64,000 nt of DNA from Lithodes maja (taxonomy: Eukaryota; Arthropoda; Malacostraca; Decapoda; Lithodidae): the NCBI GenBank assembly GCA_037953745.1, contig JBAKBP010004471.1:62001-126000 (forward strand). Direction: 5' to 3'. This document shows positions 43,058 through 52,257 of the stretch, piece after piece. How positions within the stretch are numbered: the first letter of the stretch is position 1; each line of letters starts with the position of its first letter. The position numbers and the translations under genes are program-made. The notes under the pieces were generated by a model. The model had not been told where the DNA came from. It searched no databases and worked only from the letters and a program-made list of their open reading frames with translations.

Positions 43058-43647
43058 GGGGCAGTCACTGTCCGAGAGATATATCATCATTGATGGTGGG
43101 GAAATATCCCACCGGAAGCGAGCCACCTAATGTAATATATAAACCTCGCTCGCCCTATGCGTATATCTAAAGCCTCACTCTACTCGAGAAGGACCACACG
43201 TTCCAGAGGGCAGTCACTGTCCGAGAGGTATATCATCATTGATGGTGGGGAAATATCCCACCGGAAGCGAGCCACCTAATGTAATATATAAACCTCGCTC
43301 GCCCTATGCATATATCTAAAGCCTCACTCTACTCGAGAAGGACCACACGTTCCAGAGGGCAGTCACTGTCCGAGAGGTATATCATCATTGATGGTGGGAA
43401 AATATCCCACCGGAAGCGAGCCACCTAATGTAATATATAAACCTCGCTCGCCCTATGCGTATATCTAAAGCCTCACTCTACTCGAGAAGGACCACACGGG
43501 CAGTCACTGTCCGAGAGGTATATCATTATTGATGGTGGGGAAATATCCCACCGGAAGCGAGCCACCTAATGTAATATATAAACCTCGCTCGCCCTATGTG
43601 TATATCTAAAGCCTCACTCTACTCGAGAAGGACCACACGTTCCAGAA
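43058..43647 (+). promoter_or_regulatory. Promoter region repeated four times
   Basis: Four tandem units start at 43058, 43208, 43357 and 43498 (150, 149, 141 and 150 bp). Each has gggcagtcactgtccgag, an inverted repeat ggtggg-gaaatat-cccacc, cggaagcgagccacc, a TATA box tatataaa (43136, 43285, 43434 and 43575) and a possible initiator tcactct 39 bases further on. The last unit runs straight into the ATG of the TAZ-like gene, so four copies of its promoter are stacked. Unit 3 lacks the bases ttccaga at its end. Confidence 0.85.
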
Positions 43648-43653
43648 TTGACC

Positions 43654-44457
43654 ATGGCGGTGCTTAGGGCGTTACTTACCGAGACGAGGGGACTTGACGT
43701 CTCCGCTGGGACTAATGGACAGGTCCTCCTGATAGACGCCATGTTAAGGCGAGGGGGAGAGAAGTGTGAGCGGGTCGGTGGGTTCCTGCAGGCGCTAATA
43801 GAGTCCACGATAGAGCGAGGAGAGGTGCAGCAACTGTTGGATGCCTTTGCGTGTAGTGGTAAATGTCCCCACGAGACATGCAAGTATTCCTTGTGTGGCA
43901 TGTGGTGTAGTGCACGCCACCACGTGAAAAACGGCCATATGTGCGCCGTGTTAAACATCTTCACGAAAGCCCTCAACGCCCACATATACACCTGCAACTG
44001 GGGCGCCAACTGCTACCTGGATGCGTGTCCCCAAATCCGCGCCAATCGGGGCGACACCTATGTAAAGTGGGATATGGGAACTATCTGTACGTATCTTCGA
44101 GCAGTTGATAAATGTGAGGAAGAAGGTGTGGCCCTGCAGAAGATTATAGACTCCATGATAGAGCGAGGGGAGGTGCGGCGGCTGTTGGAGGAATATGCGT
44201 GCAGTGCTACGTGTCCCAATCGGGTGTGCAGTTCCTTGTGTCTCGGGTGGCGTGGGGTACACAAACACGTGAAATTTTCCCGTCATGAGTGCCCCATACA
44301 AGACATTAACGAAAGGGCCCTTCGCTCCCACCTAGACACCTGCAACTTGGGCGCCCTCTGTCACCTGTCCGCGTGCTCCACATTCCACGCCGACTTTCCA
44401 AATTATAAAAAGTCAGATATAAAAAGTGTCTGTGTGTATCTTCACAGTAAAGTTTAA
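43654..44457 (+). CDS. Two-repeat TAZ-like zinc-finger protein
   Basis: ATG at 43654 in a strong context (gaccATGG), 267 codons, intronless. The protein is two similar halves. Each has a helix of about 20 residues (CEEEGVALQKIIDSMIERGE in the second) followed by a Cys-rich module. Module 1: C67-x3-C71-x4-C76-x4-C81, C97, H110-x3-C114-x5-C120-x4-C125. Module 2: C183-x3-C187-x4-C192-x3-C196, C213, H226-x3-C230-x5-C236-x4-C241. The H-x3-C-x4/5-C-x4-C pattern is that of TAZ fingers (CBP/p300), which bind transcription factors; the first zinc site has Asp/Glu where His is usual. It is not a BIR (spacing does not fit). Nuclear role is inferred only. A broken third copy follows. Confidence 0.6.
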   Translation: MAVLRALLTETRGLDVSAGTNGQVLLIDAMLRRGGEKCERVGGFLQALIESTIERGEVQQLLDAFACSGKCPHETCKYSLCGMWCSARHHVKNGHMCAVLNIFTKALNAHIYTCNWGANCYLDACPQIRANRGDTYVKWDMGTICTYLRAVDKCEEEGVALQKIIDSMIERGEVRRLLEEYACSATCPNRVCSSLCLGWRGVHKHVKFSRHECPIQDINERALRSHLDTCNLGALCHLSACSTFHADFPNYKKSDIKSVCVYLHSKV

Positions 44458-44559
44458 TTTTTTCATTAACAAAGTTAAATAATATGGAAAATGTCTGTGA
44501 ATGTGAGATGCAGGAAGGAGAGGCGACAACCTGGATGAGTGTCACTGGAAGTCTCCAAT

Positions 44560-44888
44560 TTAGGACCACACCTATATAAAGTGGAATATAGGAACTATCT
44601 GTATGTGTATCTTCGAGCATTTGATAAGTGTGAGGAAGAAGGTGTGGCCCTGCAGACGATGATAGACTCCACGATAGAGCGAGGAGAGAGGTGCAGCGGC
44701 TGTTGGACGTTTTTGCATGCAGTATTACGTGTCCCAATCAGGTGTGTATTTCCTTGTGGCGTTCCAGCCACCATAAGTGCCCCTTGCGAGACATTTACGA
44801 AAAGGCCCACATAGACACCTGCAACCTCTGTCACGTGCGCCAAAATTCCACAACACCCACTGTCAAAGTTATAAAAAGCCATATATGA
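44560..44888 (+). pseudogene. Broken copy of one TAZ-like repeat
   Basis: Reads YVYLRAFDKCEEEGVALQTM and IDSTIERGE in one frame, then, after an indel near 44685, LLDVFACSITCPNQVCISL and AHIDTCNLCHVRQ in another. It matches repeat 2 of the gene at 43654 but lacks several bases within the finger. No initiation codon is suitably placed. Confidence 0.75.
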
Positions 44889-45309
44889 AAAGTGTCACAG
44901 TTCCTGAGAATAAATAAATATATATATATAAGTTTAATTTGTTCCATTTCATTTATATCCGTAGACAAAAAAAAAATGACACTACAATGTGTGAAAATCA
45001 AAATATATAAAAGTTTAATTTCTTTATCCCCCTAAAATCTAGGCTAGTCTAGATTATGAATGGAGGATGCCTTTAGGCACATGGACCTTTTTGTTTTATC
45101 TGTGTTTTTCCTTTTATTTTTTTTTTTTGGTCAAGTCAGTCTGGTTTCTCCCAAAATATTTGTTCTGAGATTTTTTACATAAAGAGACGGAAATGAAACA
45201 AATTTTCTGGTTAAATACAGTTTATTGTAAAAAAAAATCATACCACATTAGTACGGCGGCTCCTAAAAAAAAATGGGGCCCTACTGAGCTGAGTAAAATT
45301 TATAATTTT
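44889..45309. other. Spacer with the 3' module of glycoprotein copy 1
   Basis: Contains aatctaggctagtctagatt, ctggtttctcccaaaatatt and ggttaaatacagtttattgt. The complement of tttatt at 45221-45226 gives AATAAA on the minus strand, 84 bases past the stop of the next gene. No other gene seen. Confidence 0.6.
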
Positions 45310-46260
45310 TTAGAATAATCGAATAACGCTAGCTATACTTAGTGTGCTAATTGGGGATGAGAGCAGAATAGCGGAAAGCGAATTGACTTTACTAGAAAGA
45401 CAATTAGGAATGACCCTGGCACCATTGACACTTAACAAGCACAAATTCACAAAGCAGTTACGGTAGTATCCGTGGTGTGCCGTCATGACAGAGAGAATGG
45501 TGTGAGAGTTGAGATCGGCCGTCAGAGTGTGGTAGGTATCATCTTGGGAGTGAGTTACGTTGAGGTGAAGTATCTCTCGGGTTCCCTGTGTTTTGTACAT
45601 GCCATAATGGTAGCCGGAAAAACACTCGGGGAACTTCACTCCGATTGTAATTTCCTCAACGTCTTCCGGGGAGAGCCGGATGAGATCGGTAGAGGGTGCC
45701 AGGTTGAGGCAACTCCACTCATCGCCACACCGCTCTGTCAGTGCTAGGCACCCATCATCCATGGCCTCAAAGTCGAGGAACTTAATCTTTGGTCCCCCAA
45801 AGGTCGTGTTCACCCGGTCTACCACAGTTACTGGCAAAATGGTTTCTTGGGTCAGTTCGCCAGACTCCTTTTGATTCAGCTGGACAGTGAAGCCGTTGTC
45901 AGAAGCTTTCAGGAAGAAAGTGACTCCGGCATATGTAACCTCGTTTTCCCAGCTGGTGACATTGAGACAGCCGACACCAGCTGAACGGATGGTGGTGTTG
46001 TTGGTGCCACGAAATCCCCCCATGACCAAACAGGCAGCTGGCTCGCCGCCCTCCACCGTCAACAGCTCCCAATAGGTCGTCCATTTTGGGTACAGAGGCT
46101 GCAATTGTATGGCAATTGGCAGCGGTAGGGGGGCTTTGAGACTGCCGTGTGCTGGGAGGACGAGACACGTCTGGCCAGTACACGGAACCACCGGGGTCAG
46201 TAGCAGCAGGACCAAGGACAGATAAGGAATCCCACCTCCAGAACAGTCTCTGCCGGTCAT
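45310..46260 (-). CDS. Secreted/anchored glycoprotein family, copy 1
   Basis: ATG at 46258-46260, 316 codons, intronless. A signal peptide is evident (SLVLLLLTPVVPCTG, cleavage near residue 29). Conserved blocks of the family follow: TYWELLTVEG (about 60), ACLVMG, TIRSAGVGCLNVTSWE (about 95), FTVQLNQKESGELTQ (about 130), VDRVNTTFGGPKI, DDGCLALTE (about 170), DLIRLSPEDVEEI, CFSGYHYGMYKTQGTREIL (about 220), HLNVTHS, DLNSHTILSV and VIPNCLSSK. The C-terminus is hydrophobic (ILLSSPISTLSIASVIRLF), as for a GPI signal or tail anchor. Several N-x-S/T sequons. No known family recognised; function unknown. At least eight copies in the window point to diversifying surface proteins. It is divergently paired with an HSP70 5' fragment (46475). 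Confidence 0.85.
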   Translation of the reverse strand: MTGRDCSGGGIPYLSLVLLLLTPVVPCTGQTCLVLPAHGSLKAPLPLPIAIQLQPLYPKWTTYWELLTVEGGEPAACLVMGGFRGTNNTTIRSAGVGCLNVTSWENEVTYAGVTFFLKASDNGFTVQLNQKESGELTQETILPVTVVDRVNTTFGGPKIKFLDFEAMDDGCLALTERCGDEWSCLNLAPSTDLIRLSPEDVEEITIGVKFPECFSGYHYGMYKTQGTREILHLNVTHSQDDTYHTLTADLNSHTILSVMTAHHGYYRNCFVNLCLLSVNGARVIPNCLSSKVNSLSAILLSSPISTLSIASVIRLF

Positions 46261-46474
46261 GGTGATGTTCCCCGACGCCGGTTCAGTTTTTGGTCAGCTT
46301 CCAAGTTGCTCCCGGGACGAGAACCTGGCCGAGTGAGACCGCCCACAAGTTTATTGGGAAGCTCCACCCCCTTTTACGTGTTTCCACCCATCACCGTTGG
46401 GCGGGCCCAAAATAGAAAGGCTAAGTTAGTGTTTACAAGTCATTGCTGACAGTAAGTAGTAGGGGTAGACAAAA
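46261..46474. promoter_or_regulatory. Divergent promoter, copy 1
   Basis: 214 bases between glycoprotein copy 1 (minus) and an HSP70 fragment (plus). It shares with 49901-50104 gagaacctggccgagtg, ccgcccacaa, ttattggga (a reversed CCAAT), ccccttttacgtgtttccac and atcaccgttgggcgg. No confident TATA box or heat-shock element was found. Confidence 0.6.
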
Positions 46475-46762
46475 ATGGCTATAGGTATCGACTTGGGGTC
46501 GGAACTCCATTGTCAGGGAAGGTGGACATTATCGCCAATGACAAGGGAGACCGTACCACGTGGCCTTCACATTGGAGATGCTGCCAAAAATCAAGTAGGT
46601 ATTTTGTCTTTGATGCCAAGAGGCATATTGGGTCGCAATTTTGAGGACCCTGGACCCACGTTCAGAGTTGGTATAAAAACCCAAGATTCAAGTAGAGCAC
46701 AAGGGGGAGAAGAAATCATTTTTTTACCCAGAGGAAATCTCATCCACAAGATGGGGATTTAG
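46475..46762 (+). pseudogene. HSP70 5' fragment, copy 1
   Basis: Starts like HSP70 (MAIGIDLGSELHCQGRW) and keeps IGDAAKNQVGI and GRNFEDP, but deletions, frame shifts and loss of the rest leave 95 codons ending at a TAG. A nucleotide phrase such as ggagatgctgccaaaaatca shows common origin with 50105. Confidence 0.85.
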
Positions 46763-47164
46763 AGCTCCTAAAACTAGGCTAGTTAAGATGGTGGACAATA
46801 TTTTTGGAGAAAATTTGGTCAAGTAGCCTGGTTTCTCCCAAAATATTTTTCTGAGTCAAGCTGGAGGAAATGCTAGTTAGCTAAATTTTCGGTTATAGCC
46901 TGGTTTCTCCCAAAAATATTTGTCTGAGAGTTTACGCAATACTTTTTGGAGAAAATATCAATCTCTCCAAAAAAAAAAAAATCTTTTCCTGAGAGTTTAC
47001 GTGTGTGAGCCAATATTTATTTTTTAGATCAAGTCAATCTCTCCAAATACGTGAAGAGAGTGAGCCAAGGTGTCGCCAGTTATTTTTGGTCAAGTCAATC
47101 TTGCGGTATATCCCAAAATATTTACATAAAGATCTCTCTCTGGAAAGGCTAGGTTAGTGTTTAT
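46763..47164. other. Noncoding repeat unit body 1
   Basis: Carries aaactaggctagttaagatg, ggtttctcccaaaatatttt, ctgagagtttacg and gtgagccaaggtgtcgccag. It recurs at 47477-47893 as part of the same tandem unit of about 0.7 kb. Confidence 0.75.
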
Positions 47165-47475
47165 ATGAAAAAAAAGGCTAAAACTACAGCTATAGGTATC
47201 CACTTGGGGGCAACCTACTCCATTGTCAGGGAAGGTGGACATCATCGCCAATGACCAGGGAGACCGTACCACGTGGCCTTCACATTGGAGATGCTGCCAA
47301 AAATCAAGTAGGTATTTTGTCTTTGGTGCCAAGAGGCATATTGGGTCGCAATTTTGAGGACCCTGGACCCACGTTCAGAGTTGGTATAAAAACCCAAGAT
47401 TCAAGTAGAGCACAAGGGGGAGAAGAAATCATTTTTTTACCCAGAGGAAATCTCATCCACAAGATGGGGATTTAG
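47165..47475 (+). pseudogene. HSP70 5' fragment, copy 2
   Basis: Begins MKKKAKTTAIGIHLGATYSI (Asp of the conserved IDLG is His) and continues in another frame with IGDAAKNQVGILSLVPRGIL. Stops at 47473-47475. About 690 bases after copy 1. Confidence 0.85.
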
Positions 47476-47893
47476 AGCTCCTAAAAACTAGGCTAGTTAA
47501 GATGGTGGACAATATTTTTGGAGAAAATTTGGTCAAGTAGCCTGGTTTCTCCCAAAATATTTTTCTGAGTCAAGCTGGAGGAAATGCTAGTTAGCTAAAT
47601 TTTCGGTTATAGCCTGGTTTCTCCCAAAAATATTTGTCTGAGAGTTTACGCAATACTTTTTGGAGAAAATATCAATCTCTCCAAAAAAAAATGTTTTTCT
47701 TTTCCTGAGAGTTTACGTGTGTGAGCCAATATTTATTTTTTAGATCAAGTCAATCTCTCCAAATACGTGAAGAGAGTGAGCCAAGGTGTCGCCAGTTATT
47801 TTTGGTCAAGTCAATCTTGCAGTATATCCCAAAATATTTACATAAAGATCTCTCTCTGGAAAGGCTAGGTTAGTGTTTACAAGTCATTGGTGT
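47476..47893. other. Noncoding repeat unit body 2
   Basis: Nearly identical to 46763-47164 with homopolymer differences (a run of about 14 A versus aaaaaaaaatgttttt). It ends with ggaaaggctaggttagtgtt, the phrase that also precedes the HSP70 gene. Confidence 0.8.
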
Positions 47894-48225
47894 ATGAAAA
47901 AAAAGGCTAAAACTACAGCTATAGGTATCCACTTGGGGGCAACCTACTCCATTGTCAGGGAAGGTGGACATCATCGCCAATGACCAGGGAGACCGTACCA
48001 CGTGGCCTTCACATTGGAGATGCTGCCAAAAATCAAGTAGGTATTTTGTCTTTGATGCCAAGAGGCATATTGGGTCGCAATTTTGAGGACCCTGGACCCA
48101 CGTTCAGAGTTGATATAAAAACCCAAGATTCAAGTAGAGCACAAGGGGGGGAAGAAATCTGTTTTTTTACCCAGAGGAAATCTCATCCACAAGATGGGGA
48201 TTTAGAGCTCCTAAAACTAGGCTAG
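47894..48225 (+). pseudogene. HSP70 5' fragment, copy 3
   Basis: Same layout as copy 2, 729 bases downstream of it. It ends in the aaactaggctagttaa phrase. None of the three fragments has the nucleotide-binding core of HSP70. Confidence 0.85.
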
Positions 48226-48937
48226 TTAAAATCTCATCCACAAGATGGGGTAGGGGGAATGTGAAATATTTCCAAAAGTGAAGAGGTCTTCGTGTTGGTT
48301 CCAGACATCACCGTAATAATGATGGTTAGGGTATGGCGCTCTAAAGGTGGTTCTTCTGAACGCGTGAACCACCCCCATTCGGAAGGAGACAGACGTGGAC
48401 GATAGCACGGATTTAGAGCTCCTAAAACTAGGCAGGCTAGTTAAGATGTGGACCATATTTTTGGAGAAAATTTGGTCAAGTGGGTAGATGACATACAGCG
48501 GTATAGCCTTGTTTCTCCCAACTAAAACTAGGCTAGTTAAGATGTGGACCATATTTTTGGAGAAAATTTGGTCAAGTGGGTAGATGACATACAGCGGTAT
48601 AGCTACCCAAAAAATATTTGTCTGAGAGTTTACGCAATACTTTTTGGAGAAAAATATCAATCTCTCCAAAAAAATATATTTTCTTTTCCTGAGAGTTTAC
48701 GTGAAGAGAGTGTGAGCCAATATTTATTTTTAGATCAAGTCAATCTCTCCAAATACGTGAAGAGAGTGAGCCAAGGTGTCGCCAGTTATTTTTTGGTCAA
48801 GTCAATCTTGCGGTATATCCCAAAATATTTACATAAAGAGAGTGAGTCAAGGCGGAAATGTATATACAGTTTATTGTAAACAAAAAACAATCATACCATA
48901 TTAGTGATGGGGGTGTGAGTGACCCAACTGAGATGAG
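48226..48937. other. Noncoding, short duplications and 3' module of glycoprotein copy 2
   Basis: Holds a near-perfect duplication of about 85 bp (48424-48505 and 48520-48602, with gacatacagcggtatagc). The imperfect hairpin ggtggttcttctgaacg…cgtgaaccacc lies near 48350. The poly(A) signal complement tttatt is at 48870-48875, 63 bases past the stop of copy 2. Confidence 0.7.
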
Positions 48938-49900
48938 CTAAAATGCGAATAATAGAGTAACGCTAGCTATACTTAGTGTGCTAATTGGGGATGAGAGCAG
49001 AATAGCGGAAAGCGAATTGACTTTACTAGAAAGACAATTAGGAATGACCCTCGCACCCTTGACACTTAACAAGCACAAATCCCCAAAGCAGTTACGGTAG
49101 TATCCGTAGTGTGCCGTCATGACGGAGAGAATGGTGTGGGAGTTGAGATCGGCCGTCAGAGTGTCGTAGGTATCATCTCGGGAGTAAGTTACGTTGAGGT
49201 GAAGTATCTCTCGGGTTCCCTGTGTTTTGTACATGGCATAATGGTAGCCGGAGAAACACTTGGGGAGCGCCACTGCGACTGTAATTTCCTCAACGGCTTC
49301 CGGGGAGAGTCGGATGAGATCGGTAGAGGGCGCCAACCTGAGGTAACTCCACCCACTGCCACACCGCTCTGTCAGTGCTAGGCACCCATCATCCATGACC
49401 TCAAAGTCGGGGAACTCAATCTTTGGTCCCCCAAAGGTCGTGTTCACCCGGTCTACCACAGTTACTGGCAAAATGGTTTCTTGGGTCAGTTCGCCAGACT
49501 CCCTTTGATTCAGCTGGACAGTGAAGCCTTTGTCAGAAGCTTTCAGAAAGAAAGTAACTCCGAAAAATGTAGGCCAGACAACCTCGTTTTCCCAGCTGGT
49601 GACATTGAGACAGCCGACACCAGCTGAACGGATGGTGGTGTTGTTGGCGGTGCCACGAGATGTCCCCATGACCAAACAGGCAGCTGGCTCGCCGCCCTCC
49701 ACCGTCAACAGCTCCCAATAGGTCGTCCATTTTGGGTACTGAAGCTGAGGCTGCAATTGTATGGCAATTGGCAGCGGTAGGGGGGCTTTGAGACTGCCGT
49801 CGCGACACGTCTGGCCAGCACACGGAACCACCAGGGTCAGTAGCAGCAGGACCAAGGACAGATAAGGAATCCCACCTCCAGAACAGTCTCTACCGGTCAT
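48938..49900 (-). CDS. Secreted/anchored glycoprotein family, copy 2
   Basis: ATG at 49898-49900, chosen by the family start MTGRD; an open stretch upstream to 50008 has no ATG. 320 codons. Very close to copy 1, including flanks. Differences include RDGSLKAP in place of the longer start of the mature part, a small insertion QLQPQLQYP, FFGVTFFLKASDKG and the end SIASVTLLFAF. It is divergent to the HSP70 gene with 204 bases between the ATGs. Both genes and their spacer were copied together with respect to 45310-46760. Confidence 0.87.
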   Translation of the reverse strand: MTGRDCSGGGIPYLSLVLLLLTLVVPCAGQTCRDGSLKAPLPLPIAIQLQPQLQYPKWTTYWELLTVEGGEPAACLVMGTSRGTANNTTIRSAGVGCLNVTSWENEVVWPTFFGVTFFLKASDKGFTVQLNQRESGELTQETILPVTVVDRVNTTFGGPKIEFPDFEVMDDGCLALTERCGSGWSYLRLAPSTDLIRLSPEAVEEITVAVALPKCFSGYHYAMYKTQGTREILHLNVTYSRDDTYDTLTADLNSHTILSVMTAHYGYYRNCFGDLCLLSVKGARVIPNCLSSKVNSLSAILLSSPISTLSIASVTLLFAF

Positions 49901-50104
49901 GGTCAGCTTCCAGTTGCTCCCGGGACGAGAACCTGGCCGAGTGTGAACGCTCGCCGAGACCGCCCACAATTTTATTGGGAAACTCCACCCCCTTTTACGT
50001 GTTTCCACCTATCACCGTTGGGCGGCCCCAATATCTCTCTCTCTCTGGAAAGGACAGGTTAGTGTTTACAAGTTACTGTTGACAGTAAGTAGTAGGAGAA
50101 AAAA
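49901..50104. promoter_or_regulatory. Divergent promoter between glycoprotein copy 2 and HSP70
   Basis: Shared with 46261-46474. The minus strand shows CCAATAAAATTGTGGGCGG (CCAAT and a TATA-like AATAAAA) toward the glycoprotein. The plus side has a (ct)n run (tctctctctctctgg) 60 bases before the HSP70 ATG, similar to GAGA-type sites of arthropod heat-shock promoters. No clear nGAAn array. Confidence 0.5.
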
Positions 50105-51178
50105 ATGGCTAAAACTACAGCTATAGGTATCGACTTGGGGACAACCTACTCCTGTGTCGGAGTGTTCCAGTATGGGAAGGTGGAAATCATAGCCAACGAC
50201 CAGGGGAAACCGTACCACTCCTTCCTGTGTGGCCTTCACAGACACAGAGCGTCTCGTTGGAGACGCTGCCAAAAATCAAGTGGGTATTGTCTTTGATGCC
50301 AAGAGACTTATTGGTCGCAATTTTGAGGACCCCCACGTTCAGAGTGACATGAAACATTGGCCTTTTGATGTAATCGATGACGGTATAAAATCCAAGATTC
50401 AAGTGGATTACAAGGGGGAGAAAAAATCATTTTACCCAGAGGAAATCTCATCCATGGTGCTAATCAAGATGAAAGAAATTGCAGAGGCCTACCTGGGGTC
50501 CACAGTCAAAGATGCTGTTATCACTGTCCCAGCCCACTTCAACAACTCCCAGCGTCAAGCCACCAGAGATGCTGGGGCCATCTCTGGGCTCAATGTGCTG
50601 CGTATCATCAATGAGCCCACCGCCGCTGCCATCGCCTACGGTCTCGATAAGCAAGTGGTGGGCGATAATCGTAATATTCTCATCTATGATCTGGGTGGCG
50701 GTACTTTCGATGTGTCCATTCTTAGCATCGAAGATGGCATTGTCGAAGTAAAATCCACTACAGGTGACACTCACTTGGGGGGTGAAGACTTTGACAACCA
50801 GATGGTTAACCACTTCCGGGAAGAGTTCAAGCGCAAGCACAAGAAAGATCCCACCCAGAACAAGCGTTCCCTACACCGCCTACGTACTGCTTGTGAACGA
50901 GCGAAGCGCATACTCTCCGCCTCTACTCTGGCCAGTATCGAGATTGATTCCTTTTTTGAAGGTATCGATTTCTACACCTCAATTACTCGTGCCCGCTTTG
51001 AGGAGCTGTGTTTCCATCTTTTCCGTGGCACCCTTGAGCATGTGGAGAAGTCCCTGTGCGATGCCAAGATGGACAAGGCTCAAATTCACGACATTGTGTT
51101 GGTTGGTGGCTCCACTCGAATTCCCAAGATCCAGAACTTCTGCGGGACTTTTTCAACGGCCAAGAGCTGAACAAGTCG

Positions 51179-51210
<32 letters not shown>

Positions 51211-52101
51211 TGCCGTCCAAGCGGCCATCCTCTGCGGCGATAAGTCTGAGGTCCTCAACGAGCTTCTACTGTTGGATGTAACCCCTCTGTCTTTGGGTAT
51301 TCTAACATTCGGTGGAATTATGATTCCCATTATCAAGCGTAATACCCCCATTCCCATCAAACAGACCCAGACCTTCACCACCTGGGTAGACAACCAACCC
51401 GGTGTGTTAATCCAGGTGTATGAGGGTGAACGTTCCATGGCAAAGGATAACAATCTCCTGGGTATGTTTCACCTTAGTGATCTCCCCCCCGCCCCCCACG
51501 GTGTTCCAAAGATTGAAGTGACCTACGATATTGATACTAATGGTATACTCAATGTGTCTGCGGGGATCGAGTCGATGGGTAAAGAGAGCAAGATTACAAT
51601 CACCAATGACAGGGGACGTCTCAGCAAGGGGAGATCGAGCGCATGGTGCAGGATGCCGAGCAGTACAAATATGAAGATGAGAAGAAGAGGGATCGCGCAT
51701 GTGCCAAGAATACGCTGCAATCCTATTGCTTCAACGTGATGCGTACCGCGGCTAACTTCGAGGAGGAGGACCGTAATAAGATAATGGAAGCCTGTGGCGA
51801 TACCGTCAAGTGGTTGGATACCTCACGGGTGGTCGAAATGGCAGAGTGTACACGCAGGCGGACACAAATTGAACAGATCTACAACCCTATCATCACAAAG
51901 ATGTTGGCGGCGGAGGCGGCGACCGGCGGCGGCGGCGAAACTACCCCCGACGGTGTCACCATCGAGGCCGAGGCCGAGGCCGAGGCCGATGGACAACCCA
52001 CGGAGCCTCCGGGGGTTTGTTTATTCAGGCCCTTTTTGTTTTTATTTAGAGCCATAATGCGTTTTTTTTTTACAGTATTTAGCGGGCAAATGGCCTTATA
52101 G
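50105..52101 (+). pseudogene. Hsp70: HSP70 chaperone gene with three single-base frame breaks
   Basis: ATG at 50105. Domains in order: IGIDLGTTYSCVGVF phosphate loop, IGRNFEDP, VPAHFNNSQRQATRDAG, NEPTAAAIAYGLDK, IYDLGGGTFDVSI, DIVLVGGSTRIPKIQ, the SBD region (VTPLSLGI, VYEGERSMAKDNNLLG, VTYDIDTNGILNVSA) and a C-terminal lid (FNVMRTAANFEEED). Frame breaks are near 50203 (one extra base in a G run), 51135 (one missing) and 51625 (one missing in a G run). Seven residues usual after KNQV are missing. The end (EAEAEAEAD…FSGQMAL) lacks the EEVD of cytosolic HSP70s. Apart from these breaks it is well conserved and intronless. It is therefore a very recent pseudogene or an intact gene with consensus errors. 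Confidence 0.9.
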
Positions 52102-52107
52102 GGGGGA

Positions 52108-52215
52108 TATATATCTTTAGCAGAATGCAGTTTGTTATGTAACTTATTCGGATTAAAAGAGACTAATTAACTGGTGTGTTTTTTTACTAAATTGACCATG
52201 TTTATATAGATATAT
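52108..52215 (+). promoter_or_regulatory. HSP70 3' flanking element, shared with the ATPase-beta gene
   Basis: Reads ctttagcagaatgcag, atgtaacttattcggattaa, then aaattgaccatgttta, matching the reverse complement of 41866-41990 with small differences. Confidence 0.8.
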
Positions 52216-52257
52216 TTTTGTTTATATATTTTTTGTTTTGAGGGGGGGGTTAGGGTT

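Noticed and set aside
43058..43647. CRISPR-like array
   Set aside because: The units are long (about 150 bp), contiguous without spacers, contain TATA boxes and end in a gene, so this is a tandem promoter repeat in a eukaryote.
43654..44457. BIR domain of an inhibitor-of-apoptosis protein
   Set aside because: The C-x2-C-x16-H-x6-C spacing of BIR is absent. The H-x3-C-x5-C-x4-C spacing fits TAZ-like fingers better.
45472..46075. Plus-strand open frames opposite the glycoprotein genes, repeated in each copy
   Set aside because: They recur only because the minus-strand genes are duplicated and show no features of their own.
45310..46260. Farnesoic acid O-methyltransferase-like domain in the glycoprotein family
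   Set aside because: Only a vague resemblance around the TIRSAG block. The glycine-rich core of that family is not seen, so no family name is given.
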